Shown in pieces: positions 1 through 13,900 of a stretch of 64,000 bases of DNA. The DNA comes from Metridium senile (lineage: Eukaryota > Cnidaria > Anthozoa > Actiniaria > Metridiidae): the NCBI GenBank assembly GCA_949775045.1, contig CATKSA010000062.1, forward strand, positions 62,001-126,000. Direction: 5' to 3'. Under the pieces are notes generated by a model that saw nothing but the letters and a program-made list of their open reading frames with translations, was not told where the DNA came from and made no database searches. Position numbers and translations under genes: made by a program. How positions within the stretch are numbered: the first letter of the stretch is position 1; every line of letters begins with the position of its first letter.

Positions 1-162
1 AATATTCTCAGACATTACTCACAGGGTCTAGACGAAAATTTTGTTCCGAAAACCCCGATCTTTTTGACACATTTTCAGATCACCCTATAGGGCATATTGC
101 ATTCTGGGTAGGATTTTGTAGTTTTTTCTAAATAAAATCTCGCGCATTGATCAGAATGCTCT
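1..162 (+). repeat. Reference 162-bp satellite monomer
   Basis: The first complete monomer, counted from the motif AATATTCTCAG, which returns at 163 and 325. The unit is 162 bp; copies with one extra T in the T-run are 163 bp. Landmarks in this copy are the palindrome CCCTATAGGG at 83-92, GCATTCTG at 99-106, its reverse complement CAGAATGC at 152-159, and AATAAA at 131-136. The length is close to one nucleosome repeat, as in many animal satellites. Although 162 is a multiple of three, stop codons occur in the frames and the unit does not look coding. Confidence 0.97.
93..110 (-). promoter_or_regulatory. ZNF143/Staf-like box (example from monomer 1)
   Basis: The minus strand reads TACCCAGAATGCAATATG. 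Against the Staf/ZNF143 consensus recalled as YWCCCRNMATSCMYYRCR it fits 16 of 18 positions. The common satellite variant (CCCACAATGC) changes only the N position. ACTACA, the element often found beside this box, lies 8 bases upstream on the same strand, more than the usual gap. The box occurs in nearly every monomer. Function is unproven. Confidence 0.35.
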
Positions 163-3100
163 AATATTCTCAGACATTACTCACAGTGTCTAGGCAAAAA
201 TTTTGTGCCGAAAACCCCGATCTTTTTGACACATTTTCAGATCACCCTATAGGGCATATTGCATTGTGGGTAGGAATTTGTAGTTTTTTCTAAATAAAAT
301 CTTGCGCATTTATCAGAATGCTCTAATATTCTCAGACATTACTCACAGGGTCTAGGCGAAAATTTTGTGCCGAAAACCCCGATCTTTTTGACACATTTTT
401 AGATCACCCTATAGGGCATATTGCATTCTTGGTAGGATTTAGTAGTTTTTTCTAAATAAAATCTTGCACATTGATCAGAATGCTCTAATATTCTCAGACA
501 TTACTCACAGGGTCTAGGCGAAAATTTTGTGCCGAAAACCCCGATCTTTTTGACACATTTTCAGATCACCCTATAGGGCATATTGCATTGTGGGTAGGAT
601 TTTGTAGTTTTTTCTAAATAAAATCTTGCGCATTGATCAGAATGCTCTAATATTCTCAGACATTACTCACAGGGTCTAGGCGAAAATTTTGTGCCGAAAA
701 CCCCGATCATTTTGACACATTTTCAGATCACCCTATAGGGCATATTGTATTCTGGGTAGGATTTTGTAGTTTTTTCTAAATAAAATCTTGCGCATTTATC
801 AGAATGCTCTAATATTCTCAGACATTACTCACAGGGTCTAGGCGAAAATTTTGTGCCGAAAACCCCGATCTTTTTGACACATTTTCAGAACACCCTATAG
901 GGAATATTGCATTGTGGGTAGGATTTTGTAGTTTTTTTCTAAATAAAATCTCGCGCATTGATCAGAATGCTCTAATATTCTCAGACATTACTCACAGGGT
1001 CTAGGCGAAAATTTTGTGCCGAAAACCCCGATCATTTTGACACATTTTCAGATCACCCTATAGGGCATATTGTATTCTGGGTAGGATTTTGTAGTTTTTT
1101 CTAAATAAAATCTTGCGCATTTATCAGAATGCTCTAATATTCTCAGACATTACTCACAGGGTCTAGGCGAAAATTTTGTGCCGAAAACCCCGATCTTTTT
1201 GACACATTTTCAGATCACCCTATAGGGCATATTGCATTGTGGGTAGGATTTTGTAGTTTTTTTCTAAATAAAATCTCGCGCATTGATCAGAATGCTCTAA
1301 TATTCTCAGACATTACTCACAGGGTCTAGGCGAAAATTTTGTGCCGAAAACCCCGATCTTTTTGACACATTTTCAGATCACCCTATAGGGCATATTGCAT
1401 TGTGGGTAGGATTTTGTAGTTTTTTCTAAATAAAATCTTGCGCATTTATCAGAATGCTCTAATATTCTCAGACATTACTCACAGGGTCTAGGCGAAAATT
1501 TTGTGCCGAAAACCCCGATCTGTTTGACACATTTTTAGATCACCCTATAGGGCATATTGCATTCTTGGTAGGATTTAGTAGTTTTTTCTAAATAAAATCT
1601 TGCACATTGATCAGAATGCTCTAATATTCTCAGACATTACTCACAGGGTCTAGGCGAAAATTTTGTGCCGAAAACCCCGATCTTTTTGACTCATTTTCAG
1701 ATCACCCTATAGGGCATATTGCATTGTGGGTAGGATTTTGTAGTTTTTTCTAAATAAAATCTTGCGCATTGATCAGAATGCTCTAATATTCTCAGACATT
1801 ACTCACAGGGTCTAGGCGAAAATTTTGTGCCGAAAACCCCGATCATTTTGACACATTTTCAGATCACCCTATAGGGCATTTTGTATTCTGGGTAGGATTT
1901 TGTAGTTTTTTCTAAATAAAATCTTGCGCATTTATCAGAATGCTCTAATATTCTCAGACATTACTCACAGGGTCTAGGCGAAAATTTTGTGCCGAAAACC
2001 CCGATCTTTTTGACACATTTTCAGATCACCCTATAGGGCATATTGCATTGTGGGTAGGATTTTGTAGTTTTTTTCTAAATAAAATCTCGCGCATTGATCA
2101 GAATGCTCTAATATTCTCAGACATTACTCACAGGGTCTAGGCGAAAATTTTGTGCCGAAAACCCCGATCATTTTGACACATTTTCAGATCACCCTATAGG
2201 GCATATTGTATTCTGGGTAGGATTTTGTAGTTTTTTCTAAATAAAATCTTGCGCATTTATCAGAATGCTCTAATATTCTCAGACATTACTCACAGGGTCT
2301 AGGCGAAAATTTTGTGTCGAAAACCCCGATCTTTTTGACACATTTTCAGATCACCCTATAGGGCATATTGCATTGTGGGTAGGATTTTGTAGTTTTTTTC
2401 TAAATAAAATCTCGCGCATTGATCAGAATGCTCTAATATTCTCAGACATTACTCACAGGGTCTAGGCGAAAATTTTGTGCCGAAAACCCCGATCTTTTTG
2501 ACACATTTTCAGATCACCCTATAGGGCATATTGCATTGTGGGTAGGATTTTGTAGTTTTTTCTAAATAAAATCTTGCGCATTTATCAGAATGCTCCAATA
2601 TTCTCAGACATTACTCACAGGGTCTAGACGAAAATTTTGTTCCGAAAACCCCGATCTTTTTGACACATTTTCAGATCACCCTATAGGGCATATTGCATTC
2701 TGGGTAGGATTTTGTAGTTTTTTCTAAATAAAATCTCGCGCATTGATCAGAATGCTCTAATATTCTCAGACATTACTCACAGGGTCTAGGCGAAAATTTT
2801 GTGCCGAAAACCCCGATCTTTTTGACACATTTTCAGATCACCCTATAGGGCATATTGCATTGTGGGTAGGAATTTGTAGTTTTTTCTAAATAAAATCTTG
2901 CGCATTTATCAGAATGCTCTAATATTCTCAGACATTACTCACAGGGTCTAGGCGAAAATTTTGTGCCGAAAACCCCGATCTTTTTGACACATTTTTAGAT
3001 CACCCTATAGGGCATATTGCATTCTTGGTAGGATTTAGTAGTTTTTTCTAAATAAAATCTTGCACATTGATCAGAATGCTCTAATATTCTCAGACATTAC

Positions 3101-5039
3101 TCACAGGGTCTAGGCGAAAATTTTGTGCCGAAAACCCCGATCTTTTTGACACATTTTCAGATCACCCTATAGGGCATATTGCATTGTGGGTAGGATTTTG
3201 TAGTTTTTTCTAAATAAAATCTTGCGCATTGATCAGAATGCTCTAATATTCTCAGACATTACTCACAGGGTCTAGGCGAAAATTTTGTGCCGAAAACCCC
3301 GATCATTTTGACACATTTTCAGATCACCCTATAGGGCATATTGTATTCTGGGTAGGATTTTGTAGTTTTTTCTAAATAAAATCTTGCGCATTTATCAGAA
3401 TGCTCTAATATTCTCAGACATTACTCACAGGGTCTAGGCGAAAATTTTGTGCCGAAAACCCCGATCTTTTTGACACATTTTCAGATCACCCTATAGGGCA
3501 TATTGCATTGTGGGTAGGATTTTGTAGTTTTTTTCTAAATAAAATCTCGCGCATTGATCAGAATGCTCTAATATTCTCAGACATTACTCACAGGGTCTAG
3601 GCGAAAATTTTGTGCCGAAAACCCCGATCATTTTGACACATTTTCAGATCACCCTATAGGGCATATTGTATTCTGGGTAGGATTTTGTAGTTTTTTCTAA
3701 ATAAAATCTTGCGCATTTATCAGAATGCTCTAATATTCTCAGACATTACTCACAGGGTCTAGGCAAAAATTTTGTGCCGAAAACCCCGATCTTTTTGACA
3801 CATTTTCAGATCACCCTATAGGGCATATTGCATTGTGGGTAGGATTTTGTAGTTTTTTTCTAAATAAAATCTCGCGCATTGATCAGAATGCTCTAATATT
3901 CTCAGACATTACTCACAGGGTCTAGGCGAAAATTTTGTGCCGAAAACCCCGATCTTTTTGACACATTTTCAGATCACCCTATAGGGCATATTGCATTGTG
4001 GGTAGGATTTTGTAGTTTTTTCTAAATAAAATCTTGCGCATTTATCAGAATGCTCTAATATTCTCAGACATTACTCACAGGGTCTAGACGAAAATTTTGT
4101 TCCGAAAACCCCGATCTTTTTGACACATTTTCAGATCACCCTATAGGGCATATTGCATTCTGGGTAGGATTTTGTAGTTTTTTCTAAATAAAATCTCGCG
4201 CATTGATCAGAATGCTCTAATATTCTCAGACATTACTCACAGGGTCTAGGCGAAAATTTTGTGCCGAAAACCCCGATCTTTTTGACACATTTTCAGATCA
4301 CCCTATAGGGCATATTGCATTGTGGGTAGGAATTTGTAGTTTTTTCTAAATAAAATCTTGCGCATTTATCAGAATGCTCTAATATTCTCAGACATTACTC
4401 ACAGGGTCTAGGCGAAAATTTTGTGCCGAAAACCCCGATCTTTTTGACACATTTTTAGATCACCCTATAGGGCATATTGCATTCTTGGTAGGATTTAGTA
4501 GTTTTTTCTAAATAAAATCTTGCACATTGATCAGAATGCTCTAATATTCTCAGACATTACTCACAGGGTCTAGGCGAAAATTTTGTGCCGAAAACCCCGA
4601 TCTTTTTGACACATTTTCAGATCACCCTATAGGGCATATTGCATTGTGGGTAGGATTTTGTAGTTTTTTCTAAATAAAATCTTGCGCATTGATCAGAATG
4701 CTCTAATATTCTCAGACATTACTCACAGGGTCTAGGCGAAAATTTTGTGCCGAAAACCCCGATCTTTTTGACACATTTTCAGATCACCCTATAGGGCATA
4801 TTGCATTGTGGGTAGGATTTTGTAGTTTTTTTCTAAATAAAATCTCGCGCATTGATCAGAATGCTCTAATATTCTCAGACATTACTCACAGGGTCTAGGC
4901 GAAAATTTTGTGCCGAAAACCCCGATCATTTTGACACATTTTCAGATCACCCTATAGGGCATATTGTATTCTGGGTAGGATTTTGTAGTTTTTTCTAAAT
5001 AAAATCTTGCGCATTTATCAGAATGCTCTAATATTCTCA

Positions 5040-8000
5040 GACATTACTCACAGGGTCTAGGCGAAAATTTTGTGCCGAAAACCCCGATCTTTTTGACACA
5101 TTTTCAGATCACCCTATAGGGCATATTGCATTGTGGGTAGGATTTTGTAGTTTTTTCTAAATAAAATCTTGCGCATTTATCAGAATGCTCTAATATTCTC
5201 AGACATTACTCACAGGGTCTAGACGAAAATTTTGTTCCGAAAACCCCGATCTTTTTGACACATTTTCAGATCACCCTATAGGGCATATTGCATTCTGGGT
5301 AGGATTTTGTAGTTTTTTCTAAATAAAATCTCGCGCATTGATCAGAATGCTCTAATATTCTCAGACATTACTCACAGGGTCTAGGCGAAAATTTTGTGCC
5401 GAAAACCCCGATCTTTTTGACACATTTTCAGATCACCCTATAGGGCATATTGCATTGTGGGTAGGAATTTGTAGTTTTTTCTAAATAAAATCTTGCGCAT
5501 TTATCAGAATGCTCTAATATTCTCAGACATTACTCACAGGGTCTAGGCGAAAATTTTGTGCCGAAAACCCCGATCTTTTTGACACATTTTTAGATCACCC
5601 TATAGGGCATATTGCATTCTTGGTAGGATTTAGTAGTTTTTTCTAAATAAAATCTTGCACATTGATCAGAATGCTCTAATATTCTCAGACATTACTCACA
5701 GGGTCTAGGCGAAAATTTTGTGCCGAAAACCCCGATCTTTTTGACACATTTTCAGATCACCCTATAGGGCATATTGCATTGTGGGTAGGATTTTGTAGTT
5801 TTTTCTAAATAAAATCTTGCGCATTGATCAGAATGCTCTAATATTCTCAGACATTACTCACAGGGTCTAGGCGAAAATTTTGTGCCGAAAACCCCGATCT
5901 TTTTGACACATTTTCAGATCACCCTATAGGGCATATTACATTGTGGGTAGGATTTTGTAGTTTTTTTCTAAATAAAATCTCGCGCATTGATCAGAATGCT
6001 CTAATATTCTCAGACATTACTCACAGGGTCTAGGCGAAAATTTTGTGCCGAAAACCCCGATCTTTTTGACACATTTTCAGATCACCCTATAGGGCATATT
6101 GCATTGTGGGTAGGATTTTGTAGTTTTTTCTAAATAAAATCTTGCGCATTTATCAGAATGCTCTAATATTCTCAGACATTACTCACAGGGTCTAGACGAA
6201 AATTTTGTTCCGAAAACCCCGATCTTTTTGACACATTTTCAGATCACCCTATAGGGCATATTGCATTCTGGGTAGGATTTTGTAGTTTTTTCTATAAAAA
6301 ATCTTGCGCATTTATCAGAATGCTCTAATATTCTCAGACATTACTCACAGGGTCTAGGCGAAAATTGTGTGCCGAAAACCCCGATCTTTTTTGACACATT
6401 TTCAGATCACCCTATAGGGCATATTGCATTCTGGGTAGGATTTAGTAGTTTTTTCTAAATAAAATCTTGCGCATTGATCAGAATGCTCTAATATTCTCAG
6501 ACATTACTCACAGGGTCTAGGCGAAAATTTTGTGCCGAAAACCCCGATCTTTTTGACACATTTTCAGATCACCCTATAGGGCATATTGCATTGTGGGTAG
6601 GATTTTGTAGTTTTTTCTAAATAAAATCTTGCGCATTTATCAGAATGCTCTAATATTCTCAGACATTACTCACAGGGTCTAGGCAAAAATTTTGTGCCGA
6701 AAACCCCGATCTTTATGACACATTTTCAGATCACCCTATAGGGCATATTGCATTGTGGGTAGGATTTTGTAGTTTTTTCTAAATAAAATCTCGCGCATTG
6801 ATCAGAATGCTCTAATATTCTCAGACATTACTCACAGGGTCTAGGCGAAAATTTTGTGCCGAAAACCCCGATCTTTTTGACACATTTTCAGATCACCCTA
6901 TAGGGCATATTGCATTGTGGGTAGGATTTAGTAGTTTTTTCTAAATAAAATCTTGCACATTGATCAGAATGCTCTAATATTCTCAGACATTACTCACAGG
7001 GTCTAGGCGAAAATTGTGTGCCGAAAACCCCGATCTTTTTTGACACATTTTCAGATCACCCTATAGGGCATATTGCATTCTGGGTAGGATTTAGTAGTTT
7101 TTTCTAAATAAAATCTTGCGCATTGATCAGAATGCTCTAATATTCTCAGACATTACTCACAGGGTCTAGGCGAAAATTTTGTGCCGAAAACCCCGATCTT
7201 TTTGACACATTTTCAGATCACCCTATAGGGCATATTGCATTGTGGGTAGGATTTTGTAGTTTTTTCTAAATAAAATCTTGCGCATTTATCAGAATGCTCT
7301 AATATTCTCAGACATTACTCACAGGGTCTAGGCAAATATTTTGTGCCGAAAACCCCGATCTTTATGACACATTTTCAGATCACGCTATAGGGCATATTGC
7401 ATTGTGGGTAGGATTTTGTAGTTTTTTCTAAATAAAATCTCGCGCATTGATCAGAATGCTCTAATATTCTCAGACATTACTCACAGGGTCTAGGCGAAAA
7501 TTTTGTGCCGAAAACCCCGATCTTTTTGACACATTTTCAGATCACCCTATAGGGCATATTGCATTGTGGGTAGGATTTTGTAGTTTTTTTCTAAATAAAA
7601 TCTCGCGCATTGATCAGAATGCTCTAATATTCTCAGACATTACTCACAGGGTCTAGGCGAAAATTTTGTGCCGAAAACCCCGATCATTTTGACACATTTT
7701 CAGATCACCCTATAGGGCATATTGTATTCTGGGTAGGATTTTGTAGTTTTTTCTAAATAAAATCTTGCGCATTTATCAGAATGCTCTAATATTCTCAGAC
7801 ATTACTCACAGGGTCTAGGCGAAAATTTTGTGCCGAAAACCCCGATCTTTTTGACACATTTTCAGATCACCCTATAGGGCATATTGCATTGTGGGTAGGA
7901 TTTTGTAGTTTTTTTCTAAATAAAATCTCGCGCATTGATCAGAATGCTCTAATATTCTCAGACATTACTCACAGGGTCTAGGCGAAAATTTTGTGCCGAA

Positions 8001-10490
8001 AACCCCGATCTTTTTGACACATTTTCAGATCACCCTATAGGGCATATTGCATTGTGGGTAGGATTTTGTAGTTTTTTCTAAATAAAATCTTGCGCATTTA
8101 TCAGAATGCTCTAATATTCTCAGACATTACTCACAGGGTCTAGACGAAAATTTTGTTCCGAAAACCCCGATCTTTTTGACACATTTTCAGATCACCCTAT
8201 AGGGCATATTGCATTCTGGGTAGGATTTTGTAGTTTTTTCTAAATAAAATCTCGCGCATTGATCAGAATGCTCTAATATTCTCAGACATTACTCACAGGG
8301 TCTAGGCGAAAATTTTGTGCCGAAAACCCCGATCTTTTTGACACATTTTCAGATCACCCTATAGGGCATATTGCATTGTGGGTAGGAATTTGTAGTTTTT
8401 TCTAAATAAAATCTTGCGCATTTATCAGAATGCTCTAATATTCTCAGACATTACTCACAGGGTCTAGGCGAAAATTTTGTGCCGAAAACCCCGATCTTTT
8501 TGACACATTTTTAGATCACCCTATAGGGCATATTGCATTCTTGGTAGGATTTAGTAGTTTTTTCTAAATAAAATCTTGCACATTGATCAGAATGCTCTAA
8601 TATTCTCAGACATTACTCACAGGGTCTAGGCGAAAATTTTGTGCCGAAAACCCCGATCTTTTTGACACATTTTCAGATCACCCTATAGGGCATATTGCAT
8701 TGTGGGTAGGATTTTGTAGTTTTTTCTAAATAAAATCTTGCGCATTGATCAGAATGCTCTAATATTCTCAGACATTACTCACAGGGTCTAGGCGAAAATT
8801 TTGTGCCGAAAACCCCGATCTTTTTGACACATTTTCAGATCACCCTATAGGGCATATTACATTGTGGGTAGGATTTTGTAGTTTTTTTCTAAATAAAATC
8901 TCGCGCATTGATCAGAATGCTCTAATATTCTCAGACATTACTCACAGGGTCTAGGCGAAAATTTTGTGCCGAAAACCCCGATCTTTTTGACACATTTTCA
9001 GATCACCCTATAGGGCATATTGCATTGTGGGTAGGATTTTGTAGTTTTTTCTAAATAAAATCTTGCGCATTTATCAGAATGCTCTAATATTCTCAGACAT
9101 TACTCACAGGGTCTAGACGAAAATTTTGTTCCGAAAACCCCGATCTTTTTGACACATTTTCAGATCACCCTATAGGGCATATTGCATTCTGGGTAGGATT
9201 TTGTAGTTTTTTCTATAAAAAATATTGCGCATTTATCAGAATGCTCTAATATTCTCAGACATTACTCACAGGGTCTAGGCGAAAATTGTGTGCCGAAAAC
9301 CCCGATCTTTTTTGACACATTTTCAGATCACCCTATAGGGCATATTGCATTCTGGGTAGGATTTAGTAGTTTTTTCTAAATAAAATCTTGCGCATTGATC
9401 AGAATGCTCTAATATTCTCAGACATTACTCACAGGGTCTAGGCGAAAATTTTGTGCCGAAAACCCCGATCTTTTTGACACATTTTCAGATCACCCTATAG
9501 GGCATATTGCATTGTGGGTAGGATTTTGTAGTTTTTTCTAAATAAAATCTTGCGCATTTATCAGAATGCTCTAATATTCTCAGACATTACTCACAGGGTC
9601 TAGGCAAAAATTTTGTGCCGAAAACCCCGATCTTTATGACACATTTTCAGATCACCCTATAGGGCATATTGCATTGTGGGTAGGATTTTGTAGTTTTTTC
9701 TAAATAAAATCTCGCGCATTGATCAGAATGCTCTAATATTCTCAGACATTACTCACAGGGTCTAGGCGAAAATTTTGTGCCGAAAACCCCGATCTTTTTG
9801 ACACATTTTCAGATCACCCTATAGGGCATATTGCATTGTGGGTAGGATTTAGTAGTTTTTTCTAAATAAAATCTTGCACATTGATCAGAATGCTCTAATA
9901 TTCTCAGACATTACTCACAGGGTCTAGGCGAAAATTGTGTGCCGAAAACCCCGATCTTTTTTGACACATTTTCAGATCACCCTATAGGGCATATTGCATT
10001 CTGGGTAGGATTTAGTAGTTTTTTCTAAATAAAATCTTGCGCATTGATCAGAATGCTCTAATATTCTCAGACATTACTCACAGGGTCTAGGCGAAAATTT
10101 TGTGCCGAAAACCCCGATCTTTTTGACACATTTTCAGATCACCCTATAGGGCATATTGCATTGTGGGTAGGATTTTGTAGTTTTTTCTAAATAAAATCTT
10201 GCGCATTTATCAGAATGCTCTAATATTCTCAGACATTACTCACAGGGTCTAGGCAAAAATTTTGTGCCGAAAACCCCGATCTTTATGACACATTTTCAGA
10301 TCACGCTATAGGGCATATTGCATTGTGGGTAGGATTTTGTAGTTTTTTCTAAATAAAATCTCGCGCATTGATCAGAATGCTCTAATATTCTCAGACATTA
10401 CTCACAGGGTCTAGGCGAAAATTTTGTGACGAAAACCCCGATCTTTTTGACACATTTTCAGATCACCCTATAGGGCATATTGCATTGTGG
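5040..10490 (+). repeat. 18-monomer higher-order repeat, shift 2,921 bp
   Basis: The block at about 5040-7570 recurs at about 7960-10490. Rare variants are displaced by exactly 2,921 bp (18 monomers plus five extra T): the GACG/TTCC monomer 5222 to 8143 and 6195 to 9116, AGGAATTTG 5463 to 8384, and CACGCTATAG 7381 to 10302. Block edges were judged by eye where rare variants stop matching. Confidence 0.8.
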
Positions 10491-10999
10491 GTAGGATTTT
10501 GTAGTTTTTTCTAAATAAAATCTTGCGCATTTATCAGAATGCTCTAATATTCTCAGACATTACTCACAGGGTCTAGACGAAAATTGTGTGCCGAAAACCC
10601 CGATCTTTTTGACACATTTTCAGATCACGCTATAGGGCATATTGCATTGTGGGTAGGATTTTGTAGTTTTTTCTAAATAAAATCTCGCGCATTGATCAGA
10701 ATGCTCTAATATTCTCAGACATTACTCACAGGGTCTAGGCGAAAATTTTGTGACGAAAACCCCGATCTTTTTGACACATTTTCAGATCACCCTATAGGGC
10801 ATATTGCATTGTGGGTAGGATTTTGTAGTTTTTTCTAAATAAAATCTTGCGCATTTATCAGAATGCTCTAATATTCTCAGACATTACTCACAGGGTCTAG
10901 ACGAAAATTGTGTGCCGAAAACCCCGATCTTTTTGACACATTTTCAGATCACCCTATAGGGCATATTGCATTCTGGGTAGGATTTTGTAGTTTTTTCTA

Positions 11000-13900
11000 A
11001 ATAAAATATTGCGCATTGATCAGAATGCTCTAATATTCTCAGACATTACTCACAGGGTCTAGGCAAAAATTTTGTGCAGAAAACCCCGATCTTTTTGACA
11101 CATTTTCAGATCACCCTATAGGGCATATTGCATTCTGGGTAGGATTTTGTAGTTTTTTCTATAAAAAATATTGCGCATTTATCAGAATGCTCTAATATTC
11201 TCAGACATTACTCACAGGGTCTAGGCAAAAATTTTGTGCCGAAAACCCCGATCTTTTTGACACATTTTCAGATCACCCTATAGGGCATATTGCATTCTGG
11301 GTAGGATTTTGTAGTTTTTTCTAAATAAAATATTGCGCATTTATCAGATAGCTCTAATATTCTCAGACATTACTCACAGGGTCTAGGCAAAAATTTTGTG
11401 CCGAAAACCCCGATCTTTTTGACACATTTTCAGATCACCCTATAGGGCATCTTGCATTGTGGGTAGGATTTAGTATTTTTTTCTAAATAAAATCTTGCAC
11501 ATTGATCAGAATGCTCTAATATTCTCAGACATTACTGACAGGGTCTAGTCGAAAATTGTGTGCCGAAAACCCCGATTTTTTTGACACATTTTCAGATCAC
11601 CCTATAGTGCATATTGCATTCTGGGTAGGATTTTGTAGTTTTTTCTAAATAAAATCTTGCGCATTGATCACAATGCTCTAATATTCTCAGACATTACTCA
11701 CAGGGTCTAGGCGAAAATTTTGTGCCCAAAACCCCGATCTTTTTGACACATTTTCAGATCACCCTATAGGGCATATTGCATTGTGGGTAGGATTTTGTAG
11801 TTTTTTCTAAATAAAATCTTGCGCATTTATCAGAATGCTCTAATATTCTCAGACATTACTCACAGGGTCTAGGCAAAAATTTTGTGCCAAAAACCCCGAT
11901 CTTTATGACACATTTTCAGATCACCCTATAGGGCATATTGCATTCTGGGTAGGATTTTGTAGTTTTTTCTATAAAAAATATTGCGCATTTATCAGAATGC
12001 TCTAATATTCTCAGACATTACTCACAGGGTCTAGGCAAAAATTTTGTGCCGAAAACCCCGATCTTTTTGACACATTTTCAGATCACCCTATAGGGCATAT
12101 TGCATTCTGGGTAGGATTTTGTAGTTTTTTTCTAAATAAAATATTGCGCATTTATCAGATAGCTCTAATATTCTCAGACATTACTCACAGGGCCTAGGCG
12201 AAAATTTTGTGCCGAAAACCCCGATCTTTTTGACACATTTTCAGATCACCCTATAGGGCATATTGCATTGTGGGTAGGATTTTGTAGTTTTTTCTAAATA
12301 AAATCTTGCGCATTTATCAGAATGCTCTAATATTCTCAGACATTACTCACAGGGTCTAGGCAAAAATTTTGTGCCGAAAACCCCGATCTTTATGACACAT
12401 TTTCAGATCACGCTATAGGGCATATTGCATTGTGGGTAGGATTTTGTAGTTTTTTCTAAATAAAATCTCGCGCATTGATCAGAATGCTCTAATATTCTCA
12501 GACATTACTCACAGGGTCTAGGCGAAAATTTTGTGACGAAAACCCCGATCTTTTTGACACATTTTCAGATCACCCTATAGGGCATATTGCATTGTGGGTA
12601 GGATTTTGTAGTTTTTTCTAAATAAAATCTTGCGCATTTATCAGAATGCTCTAATATTCTCAGACATTACTCACAGGGTCTAGACGAAAATTTTGTGCCG
12701 AAAACCCCGATCTTTTTGACACATTTTCAGATCACCCTATAGGGCATATTGCATTCTGGGTAGGATTTTGTAGTTTTTTCTAAATAAAATATTGCGCATT
12801 GATCAGAATGCTCTAATATTCTCAGACATTACTCACAGGGTCTAGGCAAACATTTTGTGCAGAAAACCCCGATCTTTTTGACACATTTTCAGATCACCCT
12901 ATAGGGCATATTGCATTCTGGGTAGGATTTTGTAGTTTTTTCTATAAAAAATATTGCGCATTGATCAGAATGCTCTAATATTCTCAGACATTACTCACAG
13001 GGTCTAGGCAAAAATTTTGTGCCGAAAACCCCGATCTTTTTGACACATTTTCAGATCACCCTATAGGGCATATTGCATTCTGGGTAGGATTTTGTAGTTT
13101 TTTCTAAATAAAATATTGCGCATTTATCAGATAGCTCTAATATTCTCAGACATTACTCACAGGGTCTAGGCAAAAATTTTGTGCCGAAAACCCCGATCTT
13201 TTTGACACATTTTCAGATCACCCTATAGGGCATATTGCATTGTGGGTAGGATTTAGTATTTTTTTCTAAATAAAATCTTGCACATTGATCAGAATGCTCT
13301 AATATTCTCAGACATTACTCACAGGGTCTAGTCGAAAATTGTGTGCCGAAAACCCCGATTTTTTTGACACATTTTCAGATCACCCTATAGTGCATATTGC
13401 ATTCTGGGTAGGATTTTGTAGTTTTTTCTAAATAAAATCTTGCGCATTGATCAGAATGCTCTAATATTCTCAGACATTACTCACAGGGTCTAGGCGAAAA
13501 TTTTGTGCCGAAAACCCCGATCTTTTTGACACATTTTCAGATCACCCTATAGGGCATATTGCATTGTGAGTAGGATTTTGTAGTTTTTTCTAAATAAAAT
13601 CTTGCGCATTTATCAGAATGCTCTAATATTCTCAGACATTACTCACAGGGTCTAGGCAAAAATTTTGTGCCAAAAACTCCGATCTTTATGACACATTTTC
13701 AGATCACCCTATAGGGCATATTGCATTCTGGGTAGGATTTTGTAGTTTTTTCTATAAAAAATATTGCGCATTTATCAGAATGCTCTAATATTCTCAGACA
13801 TTACTCACAGGGTCTAGGCAAAAATTTTGTGCCGAAAACCCCGATCTTTTTGACACATTTTCAGATCACCCTATAGGGCATATTGCATTCTGGGTAGGAT

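Larger units (their letters stand above)
1..11000 (+). repeat. Satellite array, family A block
   Basis: About 68 head-to-tail 162-bp monomers with no other sequence between them. Typical marks are GCATTGTGGG instead of GCATTCTGGG in most copies, TCGCGCATTGATC alternating with TTGCGCATTTATC, and a distinctive GACGAAAATTTTGTTCC monomer near 31, 2627, 4087, 5222, 6195, 8143 and 9116. Five of these seven are followed by the same next two or three variants, so the block is built from repeated multi-monomer cassettes. The boundary with family B is gradual; 11,000 is approximate. No gene is seen. Confidence 0.93.
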
